Source: Hymenobacter piscis (GTDB taxonomy: Bacteria; Bacteroidota; Bacteroidia; Cytophagales; Hymenobacteraceae). Taken from it: a stretch of DNA of 64,000 nt. The DNA lies in the NCBI RefSeq assembly GCF_018760735.1, contig NZ_JAHHZN010000002.1, positions 310,001 to 374,000 on the forward strand, read 5' to 3'. This document shows, piece after piece, positions 51,259 to 60,498 of the stretch (the stretch's first letter is position 1; every line of letters starts with the position of its first letter). The notes below the pieces were generated by a model, which saw only the letters and a program-made list of their open reading frames with translations, was not told the origin of the DNA and made no database searches. The position numbers and the translations under genes are program-made.

Positions 51259-52983
51259 ATGGAAAAACGGTGGATTCGTAAGCCTGCGCCCGACGCTGCA
51301 CCAGTCCGGCACCTGGCCGACGCACTGCGCGTCAACGAGGCCATCGTCCGCCTGCTCTGCCAGCGGCAGGTGTGCACCTTTGAGGAGGCCCGCGCCTACT
51401 TCCGGCCCGACCTGAGCCAGCTGCCTGACCCGCTGCTGATGCGCGACATGGACCGCGCCGTGGACCGCCTCGTGCGGGCCCTGCACGCCGGCGAGCGGGT
51501 ACTGGTGTTCGGGGACTACGACGTGGACGGTACCACCTCCGTGGCCTTGGTCTACAGCTACCTCTGCCGGTTCTTCGGGCCCGAGCGCATTGAGTACTAC
51601 ATTCCCGACCGTTACAAGGAAGGCTACGGGGTTTCGGAAGCCGGTATCGACTACGCCCAGGCGGAAGGCTACCAGCTCATCATTGCCCTCGACTGCGGCG
51701 TGAAATCGGTGGATAAGGTGGCCTACGCCAACGAGCGGGGCGTGGACTTTATCATCTGCGACCACCACTTGCCCGGTGCCGAGCTGCCCGCCGCGGTGGC
51801 CGTGCTCGACCCCAAGCGCGCCGACTGCCCGTACCCGTTCAAGGAGCTGAGCGGCTGCGGCGTGGGCTTCAAGCTGATGCAGGCCTTCACCGAGCACCAG
51901 GGCCTGCCCACCGCCGAGCTGCACGAGCTGCTGGACCTGGTGGCCGTGAGCATTGCCGCCGACATCGTGCCCATTTACGGCGAGAACCGCATTCTGGCCT
52001 ACCACGGCCTGCGCCTGCTCAACGACCGGGCCCGCCGCCAGCGCCCCGGCTTCGACGCCCTGCGCGAGCTGGCCGGCCTGCAAACCACCGACCTCAACAT
52101 CAGCAGCCTCGTGTTCGGCTTTTCGCCCCGCATCAATGCCGCCGGCCGCATGGGCGACGCCAAGCGGGCGGTGGCCATGCTGCTGGCCGACAGCGCCGAG
52201 CAGGCCAAGGAAAAGGCCGGCGTGGTGGACAAAACCAACCAGGAGCGCCGCGGCTTCGATACCAGCATCACGAAGGAGGCGCTGGCCATGATTGAGGACG
52301 ACGAGGTCCTGCGCACCGCCTCCAGCACCGTGCTGTTCAAGGAAGGCTGGCACAAAGGCGTGGTGGGCATCGTGGCCTCGCGCTGCCTCGATAAGTACTA
52401 CCGGCCCACCATCATCCTCACCGAGAGCAACGGCAAGGCCACCGGCTCGGCCCGCTCGGTGGTGGGGTTCGATGTGCACCAGGCCATTGAGGAGTGCGCC
52501 GAGCTGCTCGACCAGTACGGGGGCCACATGTACGCCGCCGGCCTCACCCTGCCCGTGGAAAACGTGCCGGCCTTCCGGGCCAAGTTCGAGCAGATTGTGG
52601 CCGGCCGCATCCGGCCCGAGCAGCTCATTCCGCCCGTCGAAATCGACTGCACCGTGCAGCTGAGCGACATTACGCCGTCGTTTTACAGGTTGCTGAGTCA
52701 GATGGAGCCCTTTGGCCCGGGTAATCCCAACCCCGTTTTCGCCTCCGAGCAGGTGTACGCCACCCCCGATTCGGTGCGCATTGTGGGCAACTCCCACCTC
52801 AAGCTGGCCCTCACCCAGGACGGCCACCGCAGCGTGGACGCCATCGGCTTCGGTCTGGGCGACTACTATGACCGGATCCGGCAGGGCCAGCCCTTCAGCG
52901 TGTGCTATACCGTGGAAATCAATGAATACCGCGGCACCAAAACCCTCCAGCTCCGCGTGAAGGACATCCGCTGGGAGAAGTAA
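51259..52983 (+). CDS. recJ: Single-stranded-DNA-specific exonuclease RecJ
   Basis: 5'-3' ssDNA exonuclease of the RecF pathway and base-excision repair, 574 residues. The DHH motifs are complete: FGDYDVDGTTSVALVY near residue 80, 'LIIALDCGVKS', 'FIICDHHLPGAELPAAVAVLD' and DHHA1 'GGHMYAAGLTL'. The start ATG follows a -7 box TACTTTTG. Stop TAA is followed directly by an inverted repeat arm. Confidence 0.96.
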   Translation: MEKRWIRKPAPDAAPVRHLADALRVNEAIVRLLCQRQVCTFEEARAYFRPDLSQLPDPLLMRDMDRAVDRLVRALHAGERVLVFGDYDVDGTTSVALVYSYLCRFFGPERIEYYIPDRYKEGYGVSEAGIDYAQAEGYQLIIALDCGVKSVDKVAYANERGVDFIICDHHLPGAELPAAVAVLDPKRADCPYPFKELSGCGVGFKLMQAFTEHQGLPTAELHELLDLVAVSIAADIVPIYGENRILAYHGLRLLNDRARRQRPGFDALRELAGLQTTDLNISSLVFGFSPRINAAGRMGDAKRAVAMLLADSAEQAKEKAGVVDKTNQERRGFDTSITKEALAMIEDDEVLRTASSTVLFKEGWHKGVVGIVASRCLDKYYRPTIILTESNGKATGSARSVVGFDVHQAIEECAELLDQYGGHMYAAGLTLPVENVPAFRAKFEQIVAGRIRPEQLIPPVEIDCTVQLSDITPSFYRLLSQMEPFGPGNPNPVFASEQVYATPDSVRIVGNSHLKLALTQDGHRSVDAIGFGLGDYYDRIRQGQPFSVCYTVEINEYRGTKTLQLRVKDIRWEK

Positions 52984-53104
52984 GGTGAAATGGTGAGCTG
53001 GTGAAATGGTGAGTTTGATGTTCGGCCGGTCCTGTCTACGCAGATGGTGCGGTTAGGACCAGTTGAACATCAAACTCACCATTTCACCAGCTCACCATTT
53101 CACC
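52984..53104. repeat. 40-bp perfect inverted repeat of octads between convergent genes (locus C)
   Basis: Arms 52984-53023 and 53065-53104 are perfect 40-bp complements. The units GGTGAAAT, GGTGAGCT, GGTGAAAT and GGTGAGTT repeat with an 8-bp period. A nested GGTCCT/AGGACC pair lies in the spacer at 53028-53033 and 53055-53060. The right arm contains the stop codon of the DoxX gene. Confidence 0.95.
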
Positions 53105-53459
53105 GCCGCACCCACCACGCCCACGCCATCAGGACCAGCTGCAACGGCAGGCGCACCCATAGGGCCCACTCCGGCACCGACAGGCCCGCGCCGCCGGTTT
53201 GCAGCATGTACACGTTGGCCGGAAATACGGCCACCAGCAGGGCCACCAGGCCCCCGGCGGCCCAGCGGCGGGTGGCGGGCACCAGCAGCCCTAAGGCCCC
53301 GGCAATTTCGGCGGCCCCGCTCAGGTACACCAGCAGCAGCGGCTGGGGCAGGTAGGGCGGCACGATGCGCACAAACCCCTCGGGCCGCAGAAAGTGCAGC
53401 AGCCCGGCATTCAGAAACAGCAGCGCCAGCACCAGGCGGCCGATGGATTTTAGGTTCAT
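53100..53459 (-). CDS. DoxX-family membrane protein
   Basis: A 119-residue protein with four hydrophobic segments: 'RLVLALLFLNAGLLHFL', 'LLLVYLSGAAEIAGALGLL', 'LVALLVAVFPANVYML' and 'LPLQLVLMAWAWW'. The DoxX family includes a subunit of thiosulfate:quinone oxidoreductase and many uncharacterised small membrane proteins. The start ATG 53459 gives this normal layout. Its stop codon TGA lies inside the right arm of the repeat. Convergent with recJ. Confidence 0.88.
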   Translation of the reverse strand: MNLKSIGRLVLALLFLNAGLLHFLRPEGFVRIVPPYLPQPLLLVYLSGAAEIAGALGLLVPATRRWAAGGLVALLVAVFPANVYMLQTGGAGLSVPEWALWVRLPLQLVLMAWAWWVRR

Positions 53460-53616
53460 GGAGCGGCAAGCAGTCAGGTATAAGCCGCAAGCTAGGCATA
53501 GGAGAGTAGCAACCCGGTCGAGCGTGCCGCTTGCCGCGGAAAGCTGGTAGCTTCCGAACACTACGTACCTTCGTGGGGGCGTTAGTGCCGTATTCACCTC
53601 TATCTGTTTTTAGCGC

Positions 53617-55458
53617 ATGAAATTATTTCCGCTGGCCCTGGGCCTGAGTCTGGCTACGGCCACGGGGGTCCTGGCCCAGCAGCCCGCCGGCTACCGCATC
53701 CGCCTCGACCTGGAGCACGTGACCAACGACCGGGTGAAGGTGGTCATCAACACGCCGACTATTCAGGAAGACCAGGCCACCTACGTGATGCCCTCGGTGG
53801 TGCCCGGCTCGTACTCCAAGAAGGATTACGGCCGCTTCGTGACGGGCTTCAAGGCCTTCGATAAGAACGGCAAGACCCTGAAGGTGAAAAACGACGGCCC
53901 CAACCTGTTCGTCATCAGCAACGCCCGTCAGCTCGCCCGCCTCGAATACCTCGTGGATGATACCTGGGACGCCAAGCAGGACGACCAGTTTATCTTCCAG
54001 CCCGGCGGCACCAACATCGATGCCGGCCGCAACTTCACCATCAACCACTACGGCTTCTACGGCTACTTCGAGGGCTACAAAATGCAGCCCTACGAGGTGG
54101 ACGTGCTCAAACCGGCCACCCTCTACGGCGCCACCGCCCTGTCCGCCCGCCGCCCCTCGGCCACCCAGGACGTGTTCACGGCCCCCGATTACGTGACGCT
54201 GGCCGACGGCCCCATTCTGTATGCCCAGCCCGATACGGCCAGCTTCAGCACCGGCGGGGCCCGCATTTCGGTGGCCGTCCTCTCGGAAACCGGCGCCGTG
54301 AAGGCGGCCGACGTGAGCCGGATGCTGCGGCCCATGTCGGAGGCTCTGACCAGGTACTTCGGCAAGATGCCGGTGCCGCGCTACCAGTTCCTGTTCTACT
54401 TCCCCAGCCTGAACTCGCCGCTGAGCAGCGAAAAGGGCGGCTACGGGGCCATGGAGCACAGCTACTCCTCGCTCTACTTCCTGCCCGAGGTGCCCGACCC
54501 GGCCCGTCTGCAAAGCATGGTGCTGGAAGTGGCCTCGCACGAGTTTCTGCACATGCTGGCCCCGCTCAACATTCACTCCCGCGAAATCGGGGAGTTTGAT
54601 TTCCGCAACCCTCAGATGTCGCAGCACTTGTGGCTCTACGAGGGCGTGACGGAGTACGTCTCGCAGCTGGTGCAGGTGCAGGGCGGCCTGACCACGCCCG
54701 CCGAGTTCCAGGCGCGCATCAAGCAGAAAATTGATAAGGCCGAGAAGCACCCTGCGGTGTCGTTCACCGAGATGAGCAAGCACATTCTGGAGGCACCCTA
54801 CCAGGACATGTATGAGAACGTGTACGACAAGGGTGCCCTCATCGGCCTGCTGCTCGATATCCGCCTGCGGGAGCTGAGCCAGGGCCGCCAGACCCTGCGC
54901 GACGTGCTGCTGGCTCTGCGCGAGAAGTACGGCCCCACCCGCTCGTTCGAGGATGCCGCCCTGATTCCCGAAATCGTGGCCCTCACCAACCCCGAAATCG
55001 GGACCTTCTTCGGCCGCTACGTGCAGGGCGCCGAGCCGCTACCCCTGGCTGAGTACCTGGGCAAAATCGGGTGGGTGTACCAGCCGGTGGCCAACGCCCG
55101 CATCAAGGCCTTCGGGAACCTGGGCTTCGCCTACGACCAGAGCAAGGACCAGTTCCGGGCCGCCAAAACCAAGCCCGCGCAGAACGCCTTCGGGCTGGCC
55201 GAAGGCGACGTTATCGTGGCCGTCAACAACCAGGCCCTCACCATGCAGAACGCCGAGCAGCTGCTGCGCCCCCTCGTGGAGCCCGCCACCGCCGAGGCAG
55301 TGCGCCTCAAATTCCGCCACGGCAGCGGCGGCGCGGTGCAGGAGCTGGAAGCCACGCCCAAGGAGTTCGAGGTGCAGGTCAAGAACCTCGTCGAATCCGT
55401 GCCTTCGCCCACGCCCACCCAGCAGCAGCTCCAGGACGCGCTGCTGAAAGGGAGTTAG
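53617..55458 (+). CDS. M61-family metallopeptidase with PDZ domain
   Basis: A 613-residue exported peptidase related to glycyl aminopeptidases. Signal peptide 'GLSLATATGVLAQQ'. N-terminal beta domain, then the zinc motif HEFLH (residues 308-312) with a downstream Glu in LYEGVTEY near 340, then a C-terminal PDZ domain ('FGLAEGDVIVAVNNQALTMQ') near 525-545. All three zinc ligands are in place. Its last residues and stop codon GGGAGTTAG coincide with the start of the next inverted repeat. Confidence 0.9.
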   Translation: MKLFPLALGLSLATATGVLAQQPAGYRIRLDLEHVTNDRVKVVINTPTIQEDQATYVMPSVVPGSYSKKDYGRFVTGFKAFDKNGKTLKVKNDGPNLFVISNARQLARLEYLVDDTWDAKQDDQFIFQPGGTNIDAGRNFTINHYGFYGYFEGYKMQPYEVDVLKPATLYGATALSARRPSATQDVFTAPDYVTLADGPILYAQPDTASFSTGGARISVAVLSETGAVKAADVSRMLRPMSEALTRYFGKMPVPRYQFLFYFPSLNSPLSSEKGGYGAMEHSYSSLYFLPEVPDPARLQSMVLEVASHEFLHMLAPLNIHSREIGEFDFRNPQMSQHLWLYEGVTEYVSQLVQVQGGLTTPAEFQARIKQKIDKAEKHPAVSFTEMSKHILEAPYQDMYENVYDKGALIGLLLDIRLRELSQGRQTLRDVLLALREKYGPTRSFEDAALIPEIVALTNPEIGTFFGRYVQGAEPLPLAEYLGKIGWVYQPVANARIKAFGNLGFAYDQSKDQFRAAKTKPAQNAFGLAEGDVIVAVNNQALTMQNAEQLLRPLVEPATAEAVRLKFRHGSGGAVQELEATPKEFEVQVKNLVESVPSPTPTQQQLQDALLKGS

Positions 55459-55560
55459 AAAGTTTAAAAGGTGAGAAGTCAGAAAGTGGGTACTGATTCT
55501 GAATAACGGCGCCCCATACCGGACGGCTCAACTTTCTAACGTATTAACTTCCCGCCTTAC
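55452..55560. repeat. Intergenic octad repeat pair (locus D)
   Basis: Left side: AAGTTTAA, AAGGTGAG, AAGTCAGA, AAGTGGGT after GAGTTAGA; right side: AACTTTCT, AACGTATT, AACTTCCC. The 11-mer GTTAGAAAGTT (55454) has its exact complement AACTTTCTAAC at 55530. The left side overlaps the stop codon of the M61 gene. Confidence 0.8.
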
Positions 55561-55569
55561 AACCTCAAG

Positions 55570-56301
55570 ATGATTCTACGCGCTGAGCACCTGGTTAAGA
55601 AGTATAAGTCGCGCACGGTGGTGAACGATATGTCGCTGCACGTGGAGCAGGGCGAAATCGTGGGCCTGTTGGGGCCGAACGGAGCCGGCAAAACCACTTC
55701 CTTCTACATGACGGTAGGCATGGTGAAGCCCAACGAGGGCAAGGTCTTCCTCGATGACCGCGACATCACGAAGCTGCCCATCTACCAGCGCGCCCGCCTC
55801 GGCATCGGCTACCTGGCCCAGGAAGCTTCCGTGTTCCGCGACCTGACGGTGGAGGAAAATGTACTCTCGGTGCTGGAAATGACCGATATGCCCAAGCAGG
55901 CCCAGCGCGACAAGGTGGAGGAGCTGCTCAACGAGTTCAGCCTGACCCACGTGCGCAAAAACCTGGGCCGGGTGCTGAGCGGGGGGGAGCGGCGGCGCAC
56001 CGAAATTGCCCGCGCCCTGGCCGTGGACCCCAAATTCGTGCTCCTCGATGAGCCCTTCGCCGGCGTCGACCCCATTGCGGTGGAGGAAATTCAGGGCATC
56101 GTGGCCAAGCTCAAGCACAAGAACATCGGCATCCTCATCACCGACCACAACGTGAACGAAACGCTCAGCATCGTGGACCGGGCCTACCTGCTCTTCGAAG
56201 GCAAGCTGCTCAAAGCCGGCACCGCCGAAGAGCTGGCCGCCGACGAAATGGTGCGCCGCGTGTACCTGGGCAAGCACTTCGAGCTCAAGCGCAAAGTCTG
56301 A
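55570..56301 (+). CDS. lptB: LPS export ABC ATPase LptB
   Basis: Drives LPS extraction from the inner membrane with LptF and LptG, 243 residues. Walker [10 protein letters not shown] near residues 36-44, signature [15 protein letters not shown], Walker [14 protein letters not shown], all exact LptB forms. In many bacteria lptB follows lptC and lptA; here it is 9.6 kb from lptC in a different transcription unit, with no lptA between. Preceded by repeat locus D and followed by repeat locus E. Confidence 0.96.
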   Translation: MILRAEHLVKKYKSRTVVNDMSLHVEQGEIVGLLGPNGAGKTTSFYMTVGMVKPNEGKVFLDDRDITKLPIYQRARLGIGYLAQEASVFRDLTVEENVLSVLEMTDMPKQAQRDKVEELLNEFSLTHVRKNLGRVLSGGERRRTEIARALAVDPKFVLLDEPFAGVDPIAVEEIQGIVAKLKHKNIGILITDHNVNETLSIVDRAYLLFEGKLLKAGTAEELAADEMVRRVYLGKHFELKRKV

Positions 56302-56488
56302 TTTAGTTGCTAGTTAATAGTTGTCAGTTGTCAGGGGCATGATGAAAAGAACGTCAGTCAGAGCGAAGCGAAGAATCTCACGTGCTGACGTTATAATGAC
56401 TATTCGCTGCAACACGCAATACTTTTCGCTTCGCTCTGAATGACGTTCTTTACCGGCAACTAACAACCGGCAACTGACAACTGAATAC
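56302..56488. repeat. Nested repeats: heptad arms around a CATTCCGAG-type palindrome (locus E)
   Basis: Outer arms have a 7-bp period: AGTTGCT, AGTTAAT, AGTTGTC, AGTTGTC (56306-56333) and CAACTAA, CAACCGG, CAACTGA, CAACTGA (56457-56484). Inside is a diverged REP-like palindrome (56346-56451) starting GAACGTCAGTCAGAGCGAAG and ending CGCTCTGAATGACGTTC. The right outer arm ends 4 bp before the GH3 ATG. Confidence 0.85.
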
Positions 56489-58015
56489 ATGATTGGCACC
56501 GTTCTGACCTGGGCCGTGCAGCGCCGACTGGCCAGCATTGAGCATTTCCGCCAACACCCGCACGAGGTGCAGGAGCAGCTGCGCCGGGAGCTGCTGCTAA
56601 CGGCCCGCGGTACTGACTGGGGCCGTCGTTACGGCTACCCCGATGCGCCCTCGGCCCGGGAGTTTGCTCAGCGCGTGCCCGTGAGCAGCTACGAGGAGCT
56701 GTTTCCGGAGCTGGAGCGGGTGATGCGCGGAGAGGCCGATGTGCTCTGGCCCGGCCGGGTAGAGTGGTTCGCCAAAAGCAGTGGCACCACCAACGCCCGC
56801 AGTAAGTACATTCCTGTCACCCGCGCGGCCCTCCATGACGGCCACTACCGCGCCGGCCGCGACATGACGGCCCTGGCTACCCTTCATTACCCCGAGGTGG
56901 GCATTCTGGCTGGCAAGACGCTTTCCCTGGGTGGCACCCACGGCCCCAACCCCCTGCGCCCCGACGATGCTTCTTCCCGCGCCGGCGACGTGTCGGCCGT
57001 GATTATGCAGAATCTGCCTGCCTGGGCCGAGTTTGTGCGTACCCCGCCGCTGGAGCTGGCCCTGCTGGAGGAGTGGGAGGAGAAGATTGAACGCATTGCC
57101 CGCCACGTGCTCACCCAGGATGTGCGGGTGCTGGCCGGCGTGCCCACCTGGATGATCGTGCTGCTGCGCCGGGTGCTGGCGCTGGCCGGCACCGATTCGC
57201 TGCACGACGTGTGGCCCCGTCTGGGGCTGTTTCTGCACGGGGCGGTGGCCTTCGGGCCCTACCGGGAGCTGTTCCGCCAGCTTATCCCCAGCCCGCGGAT
57301 GCACTACCTCGAAGTGTACAATGCCTCCGAAGGCTACCTGGCCCTCCAGGATGAGCCCGATTCCGAGGACCTGCTACTGCTGCTCGACCACGGCATCTAC
57401 TACGAATTCCTGCCCCAAAACCAGTGGGACGTTTCCGAGCCCCGGGCCATCGGGCTGGCGGAGGTGGAACTGGGCCGCACTTACGCCCTGCTCATCAGTA
57501 CCAATGCGGGCCTGTGGCGCTACAAAATCGGCGATACGGTGCGCTTTACCTCCCTGGCCCCGTACCGGATCCGCATCAGCGGGCGTACCAAGCACTTCCT
57601 CAATGCCTTCGGCGAGGAAGTGGTAGTGGAGCACGCCGATGCTGCCCTGGCCGCCGCCTGCCGCGCCACCGCCACCACTGTCCGCGACTACACTGCCGCT
57701 CCCATCTACTTCACGGCCCACGACGGCGCTTCCCGGGGCGGCCACCAGTGGCTGGTCGAGTTTACTCACCCGCCTGCCGATGCGGCCCGCTTTACGCAGG
57801 TGCTCGACGATACCCTGCGCCAGCTCAACTCCGACTACGACGCCAAGCGCCACCGCGACCTGGCCCTCACGCTGCCCACCCTGACCGTGGCTCCGGCGGG
57901 CACGTTTGAGCGCTGGCTGGCGGGCCGGGGCAAGCTGGGCGGCCAGCACAAAGTGCCGCGCCTGAGCAATTCCCGGGAGCTGCTGGACGAAATCCTTTTA
58001 CAACTAAAAAAATAG
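56489..58015 (+). CDS. GH3-family (auxin-responsive-like) acyl-adenylate enzyme
   Basis: A 508-residue protein. 'WFAKSSGTTNARSKYIPVTR' is the ATP/AMP-binding P-loop of GH3 proteins; further GH3-like segments are 'YNASEGYLALQDEP', 'IGDTVRFTSLAPYRIRISGR' and 'TKHFLNAFGEEVVVEHA'. Plant GH3 enzymes conjugate amino acids to acids via acyl-adenylates; the bacterial forms have unknown substrates. It follows repeat locus E. Normal family length. Confidence 0.88.
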   Translation: MIGTVLTWAVQRRLASIEHFRQHPHEVQEQLRRELLLTARGTDWGRRYGYPDAPSAREFAQRVPVSSYEELFPELERVMRGEADVLWPGRVEWFAKSSGTTNARSKYIPVTRAALHDGHYRAGRDMTALATLHYPEVGILAGKTLSLGGTHGPNPLRPDDASSRAGDVSAVIMQNLPAWAEFVRTPPLELALLEEWEEKIERIARHVLTQDVRVLAGVPTWMIVLLRRVLALAGTDSLHDVWPRLGLFLHGAVAFGPYRELFRQLIPSPRMHYLEVYNASEGYLALQDEPDSEDLLLLLDHGIYYEFLPQNQWDVSEPRAIGLAEVELGRTYALLISTNAGLWRYKIGDTVRFTSLAPYRIRISGRTKHFLNAFGEEVVVEHADAALAAACRATATTVRDYTAAPIYFTAHDGASRGGHQWLVEFTHPPADAARFTQVLDDTLRQLNSDYDAKRHRDLALTLPTLTVAPAGTFERWLAGRGKLGGQHKVPRLSNSRELLDEILLQLKK

Positions 58016-58037
58016 TTGTACCTAGCCTGCGCGCCAC

Positions 58038-58571
58038 ATGTCCGCGCTTGCTATGACCCTATCCGCTTCTGCCTTATTGCCGGCCCTTCTGGCCCTGGCC
58101 GTAGCGCTCAGCCTGACCGGCTGTGCCACCAAGCCGCCCCGCGGCCCCATCGGCTTCTGGTCCCGCAACCGCTTCGACCGTAGCGGCGACTACCGCCACG
58201 GCCCCTGGCGGGCGTATTTCGATGCGGCGGAGCACCACCTAGCCAACCGGGGGCGCTACCGCCACGGGCAGACGGTGGGGAGGTGGCACTACTACAGCCC
58301 GAGCGGCCAACGGGAGCGTACCGAGCATTTCCACCGGGCCGGCTTGGTAACGCTTACCGTGTACCATCCCAACGGGCGCGTCGCCAAGCGCGGGCGCGCC
58401 CGTTACGTGGACAACGCCTCGTCGGTCCAGTTTTTCTGGTTTGGGGAGTGGCGCTGCTATGCCTCCTCGGGCCGGCCCCTACCGTCGGAATACTACACTA
58501 ATGGCATAAAACAAGATACCCCGCTCACTACGCCGGCGGGCGAGACTATTTCCAGTAAAAAATCTGAATAG
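58038..58571 (+). CDS. Lipoprotein with MORN-like (YwqK) repeats
   Basis: A 177-residue protein. Signal peptide with lipobox LTGC. The remainder has repeated short beta motifs of the YwqK/MORN sort: 'GDYRHGPWRAYFDA', 'GRYRHGQTVGRWHYYSPSG', 'TVYHPNGRVAKRGRARYVD'. Such proteins are found in toxin-antitoxin contexts and as cell-surface lipoproteins in Bacteroidota; no toxin is adjacent. The start is ATG 58038, 22 bp after the GH3 stop. Confidence 0.65.
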   Translation: MSALAMTLSASALLPALLALAVALSLTGCATKPPRGPIGFWSRNRFDRSGDYRHGPWRAYFDAAEHHLANRGRYRHGQTVGRWHYYSPSGQRERTEHFHRAGLVTLTVYHPNGRVAKRGRARYVDNASSVQFFWFGEWRCYASSGRPLPSEYYTNGIKQDTPLTTPAGETISSKKSE

Positions 58572-58703
58572 GACGTTAAAGGGATAGTGAAAGCGAGATA
58601 GTCGTGGGAAAAATCACAGTAGAAAATCCGCTGCCCCATAGCCTGCCGTAAGTTAGACCCGGAATAGTAGCAATCCTGTCGCTGATTTTAGCGGGCGTTA
58701 GGC

Positions 58704-58735
58704 TTGAACTATTATTGGAAAAAAGTCTATATTTC
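58704..58735 (+). promoter_or_regulatory. Promoter with TTG-N21-TATATTTC
   Basis: TTG (58704-58706), 21-bp spacer, TATATTTC (58728-58735), one mismatch from the -7 consensus. The small gene starts 31 bp downstream. Confidence 0.5.
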
Positions 58736-58765
58736 GCTTCGTTCCCGCCCCCAAATTCCCACATT

Positions 58766-58948
58766 ATGTCCGCCGTTACCACCCCAACACACCGTTCGGG
58801 CGGCCGCCGCCGCCGTAGTTACAGCCGCCTGCAAGCCGAAGAGAAGGCGGAAAAACGCTCCCGCTATATCACGGCTGGTATTCTCGGCCTCATTGCTTTT
58901 GCCTTGCTCGCGAGTCTGGGCGTTATTGCTGCCAACGCCGTCCACTAA
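58766..58948 (+). CDS. Small single-pass membrane protein
   Basis: A 60-residue protein: a basic, Arg-rich N terminus (GGRRRRSYSRLQAEEK), then one membrane helix 'YITAGILGLIAFALLASLGV'. It has no recognised family. The start ATG 58766 matches a promoter 31 bp upstream, which supports a real gene. Confidence 0.6.
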   Translation: MSAVTTPTHRSGGRRRRSYSRLQAEEKAEKRSRYITAGILGLIAFALLASLGVIAANAVH

Positions 58949-59019
58949 GTCTGCCGTTGCTCTTCGGCCGCTACGCCGTTTTGACCGCCCCAGGGCAGCC
59001 AAAACGGCGCAGTTGCTTG

Positions 59020-59802
59020 TTATTCGTCGAGGATACCGCCAACGAGGCCGCCCAATACGCTGCCGCTTTCCTTGCGGGCATTGCTGCCATTCGGGGCCAG
59101 AGCCTGGATGAGCTTCTTGACGGGCATCGATTGCAGCCACACCCGGCCGGTGCCGCGCAGGGTGGCCAGCAGCAAGCCTTCGCCCCCGAAAATCATGGAC
59201 TTGAGGCCCCCGGCCCGGGCAATGCTGAAGTCGATACCGGGCTCGAAAGCCACTACGCAGCCCGTATCGACGCGCAGCAGCTCGTTATTGAGGTGCTTCT
59301 CGATAACCGTACCGCCCGCGTGCACGAAGGCGCGGCCGTCGCCGGTTATTTTCTGCAGAATAAAGCCTTCGCCCCCGAAAAAGCCCGCGCCCAGCTTCTG
59401 GTTGAGGTGAATGCTGATCTTGGTGCCCTTGGCCGCGGCCAGAAACCCGTCCTTCTGTACAATCAGGCCCTGGGGCAGGTCGCGCATATTCAGGGCGATG
59501 ATGGTACCGGGGTAGGGGGCCGAAAACGCCACGTGCGCCTTGCCGTAGCTGCCGCGGTGGGTGAAGTGGGTCATAAACAGCGACTCGCCGGTGAGCAGGC
59601 GTGTACCGGCCGAAAACAGCTTGCCCATGATGCTCTGGTTGGCTTCCGAACCGTCGCCCATTTTGGTTTCGAAGGCAATATCCTCGCTCATGTACACCAT
59701 GGCACCGGCCTCGGCCACCACCGTTTCGTTAGGATCCAGCTCGACTTCGAGCACCTGAATGTCGTTGCCGATGATTTTGTAGTCGATTTCGTGAGACTGC
59801 AT
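59020..59802 (-). CDS. TIGR00266/AIM24-family protein
   Basis: A 260-residue protein. '[19 protein letters not shown]', '[20 protein letters not shown]', 'GTIIALNM' and '[15 protein letters not shown]' are typical of TIGR00266. The family forms a double-stranded beta-helix related to tryptophan RNA-binding attenuator proteins and mitochondrial AIM24; its function in bacteria is unknown. The start ATG 59802 begins [16 protein letters not shown], the usual N terminus; the longer frame is a shadow. Confidence 0.88.
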   Translation of the reverse strand: MQSHEIDYKIIGNDIQVLEVELDPNETVVAEAGAMVYMSEDIAFETKMGDGSEANQSIMGKLFSAGTRLLTGESLFMTHFTHRGSYGKAHVAFSAPYPGTIIALNMRDLPQGLIVQKDGFLAAAKGTKISIHLNQKLGAGFFGGEGFILQKITGDGRAFVHAGGTVIEKHLNNELLRVDTGCVVAFEPGIDFSIARAGGLKSMIFGGEGLLLATLRGTGRVWLQSMPVKKLIQALAPNGSNARKESGSVLGGLVGGILDE

Positions 59803-59959
59803 CAGAGGAAGAAAAAGTGGAAAGGATAAGTCAAGTATAGCAAAAGACGCATAAAAGCGCGCCATGCCGGGAAGCGGAGAGCCGGCAGAAGCTGTCAACC
59901 GACAGCCCTGCCAACGTCCCGCCACCGGGCATGGCGCGCTTCTGTACGCCGCCGGAGCG

Positions 59960-60325
59960 TTATTCTTCGTCTTCGGGCGTTTCCTCGTCCTCGTCGATTT
60001 CCTGGCCTTTGGCGTTAGCCTTGGGCTTCTTGTTTTTGGCCTCGGTGCTGCTGCGGCGCACAAAGTCCTCCTCCGACTCTTCTACTTCCTCCACGGGCAG
60101 GTCTTCTTCCTCCTCGTCCTTTTCGCCAAACTGTCCGTCGCGGTTCACGAGCTTTTTGTCGCGCACGTGGCGGTTGAGGAACTGGTTGATTTCCTCAATG
60201 GAGTAGTTAGAGGTGATTTCGCCCAGGGGATTTACCTTGATTTCGAAGCCTTCCAGCTCCTTATGCACCCGTGCTTTTTTCTCGGGCTCGTTCTTTTTCT
60301 TCGGGTTGACGGACTTTTTAGCCAT
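59960..60325 (-). CDS. Acidic low-complexity hypothetical protein
   Basis: A 121-residue protein: a basic N terminus [20 protein letters not shown], a short ordered stretch '[20 protein letters not shown]' and '[20 protein letters not shown]', then a long acidic tail of Glu and Asp. Conserved in Bacteroidota, I believe, but of unknown function. Start ATG 60325; the frame upstream of it is a shadow. Confidence 0.6.
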   Translation of the reverse strand: MAKKSVNPKKKNEPEKKARVHKELEGFEIKVNPLGEITSNYSIEEINQFLNRHVRDKKLVNRDGQFGEKDEEEEDLPVEEVEESEEDFVRRSSTEAKNKKPKANAKGQEIDEDEETPEDEE

Positions 60326-60436
60326 GATGCAGGGCGCTGAAGTAGATGGAAAGCACCGGGCCGGAACCCGCGCCTTCTTGGTACGCAAGCTCCAGGGGGA
60401 AAGATGTGCCCGCCCGGCCACTGGCCGCCCGCCAGC

Positions 60437-60469
60437 AAAAAGCCCGCCCGACGTCAGGTCGGGCGGGCT
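60437..60469 (-). terminator. Terminator after gltX
   Basis: On the - strand, AGCCCGCCCGAC pairs with GTCGGGCGGGCT, followed by TTTTT. It lies 30 bp past the gltX stop. Confidence 0.88.
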
Positions 60470-60498
60470 CGGGTAAGCGCTGGAAGGGCAGGAGCTAC

